This document shows, one piece after another, positions 5,364 through 5,437 of a DNA stretch of 5,437 nucleotides (its first letter is position 1; every line of letters begins with the position of its first letter). This DNA comes from Jaaginema sp046541115 (GTDB taxonomy: Bacteria > Cyanobacteriota > Cyanobacteriia > Cyanobacteriales > Spirulinaceae): assembly GCA_046541115.1 (NCBI GenBank), contig JBKHDX010000278.1, forward strand, positions 1 to 5,437. The letters run 5' to 3'. The notes below the pieces were generated by a model that saw only the letters and a program-made list of their open reading frames with translations, was not told where the DNA came from and ran no database searches. The position numbers and the translations under genes are program-made.

Positions 5364-5437
5364 ATGCCCAAACTCACTCCATACAGCATCGATGTCACCG
5401 GAGACCTAAAACTGGGCAACTTCCAACTCTCCTTTAC
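5364..5437 (+). CDS. Partial CDS, N-terminus of a possible YD/RHS-like repeat protein
   Basis: Only the first 24 codons and two bases are inside the window. The peptide opens MPKLTPYSIDVTGDLKLGN and continues FQLSFT. The DVTGDLKLGNFQLSFT portion resembles a stretch I recall from large cyanobacterial proteins, where it precedes an IPV-G-I--TRTYD segment at the start of YD/RHS-type regions; the deciding part is outside the window. ATG 5364 is the first start after an in-frame TAG at 5319, with purine-rich AAGAG 5 nt upstream. No signal peptide is visible. Reading frame, ribosome site and divergent position support a real start; the family call is tentative. Confidence 0.55.
   Translation, partial: MPKLTPYSIDVTGDLKLGNFQLSF

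Overview
The window reads as cyanobacterial chromosome. Evidence: eight copies of the palindrome GCGATCGC (HIP1) in 5.4 kb, a heptanucleotide tandem repeat of the cyanobacterial STRR type, a PP2C phosphatase closely resembling cyanobacterial PphA, a cyanobacterial ABC1-type kinase, and a small protein starting MESLAY. The species cannot be fixed from sequence alone.

Layout. Bases 1-100 are almost entirely 12 perfect tandem copies of CCAAYAA ending 7 bp before the first gene. Four plus-strand genes follow: a membrane-anchored Ser/Thr kinase-like protein with a degenerate active site (101-1342), a small helical protein of a conserved cyanobacterial family of unknown function (1440-1790), an ABC1/AarF/UbiB atypical kinase (1863-3614) and a PP2C phosphatase (3656-4378). 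A hairpin at 4380-4407 separates them from a minus-strand pair: rimM (5299-4706), then a 74-residue single-pass membrane protein (4655-4431). Divergent from rimM, a plus-strand gene starts at 5364 and runs off the window; its first 25 residues look like the opening of a cyanobacterial YD/RHS-like repeat protein.

Working together. The four plus-strand genes put a kinase fold, an atypical kinase fold and a phosphatase side by side, which suggests a phospho-signalling neighbourhood. The ABC1 kinase and phosphatase are 41 bp apart and probably co-transcribed. The most notable point is that the first protein keeps the ATP lysine and catalytic aspartate but has HLDIQPRH in the catalytic loop and EFG instead of DFG, so it may be a pseudokinase or a very weak kinase. 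The rimM side is a housekeeping ribosome-maturation gene with an unrelated small membrane protein downstream.

No tRNA, rRNA, CRISPR array, insertion sequence or phage gene was seen. No gap between genes exceeds 100 bp. The window is mostly ordinary cyanobacterial sequence with a few features worth checking; I did not find a clearly new system.
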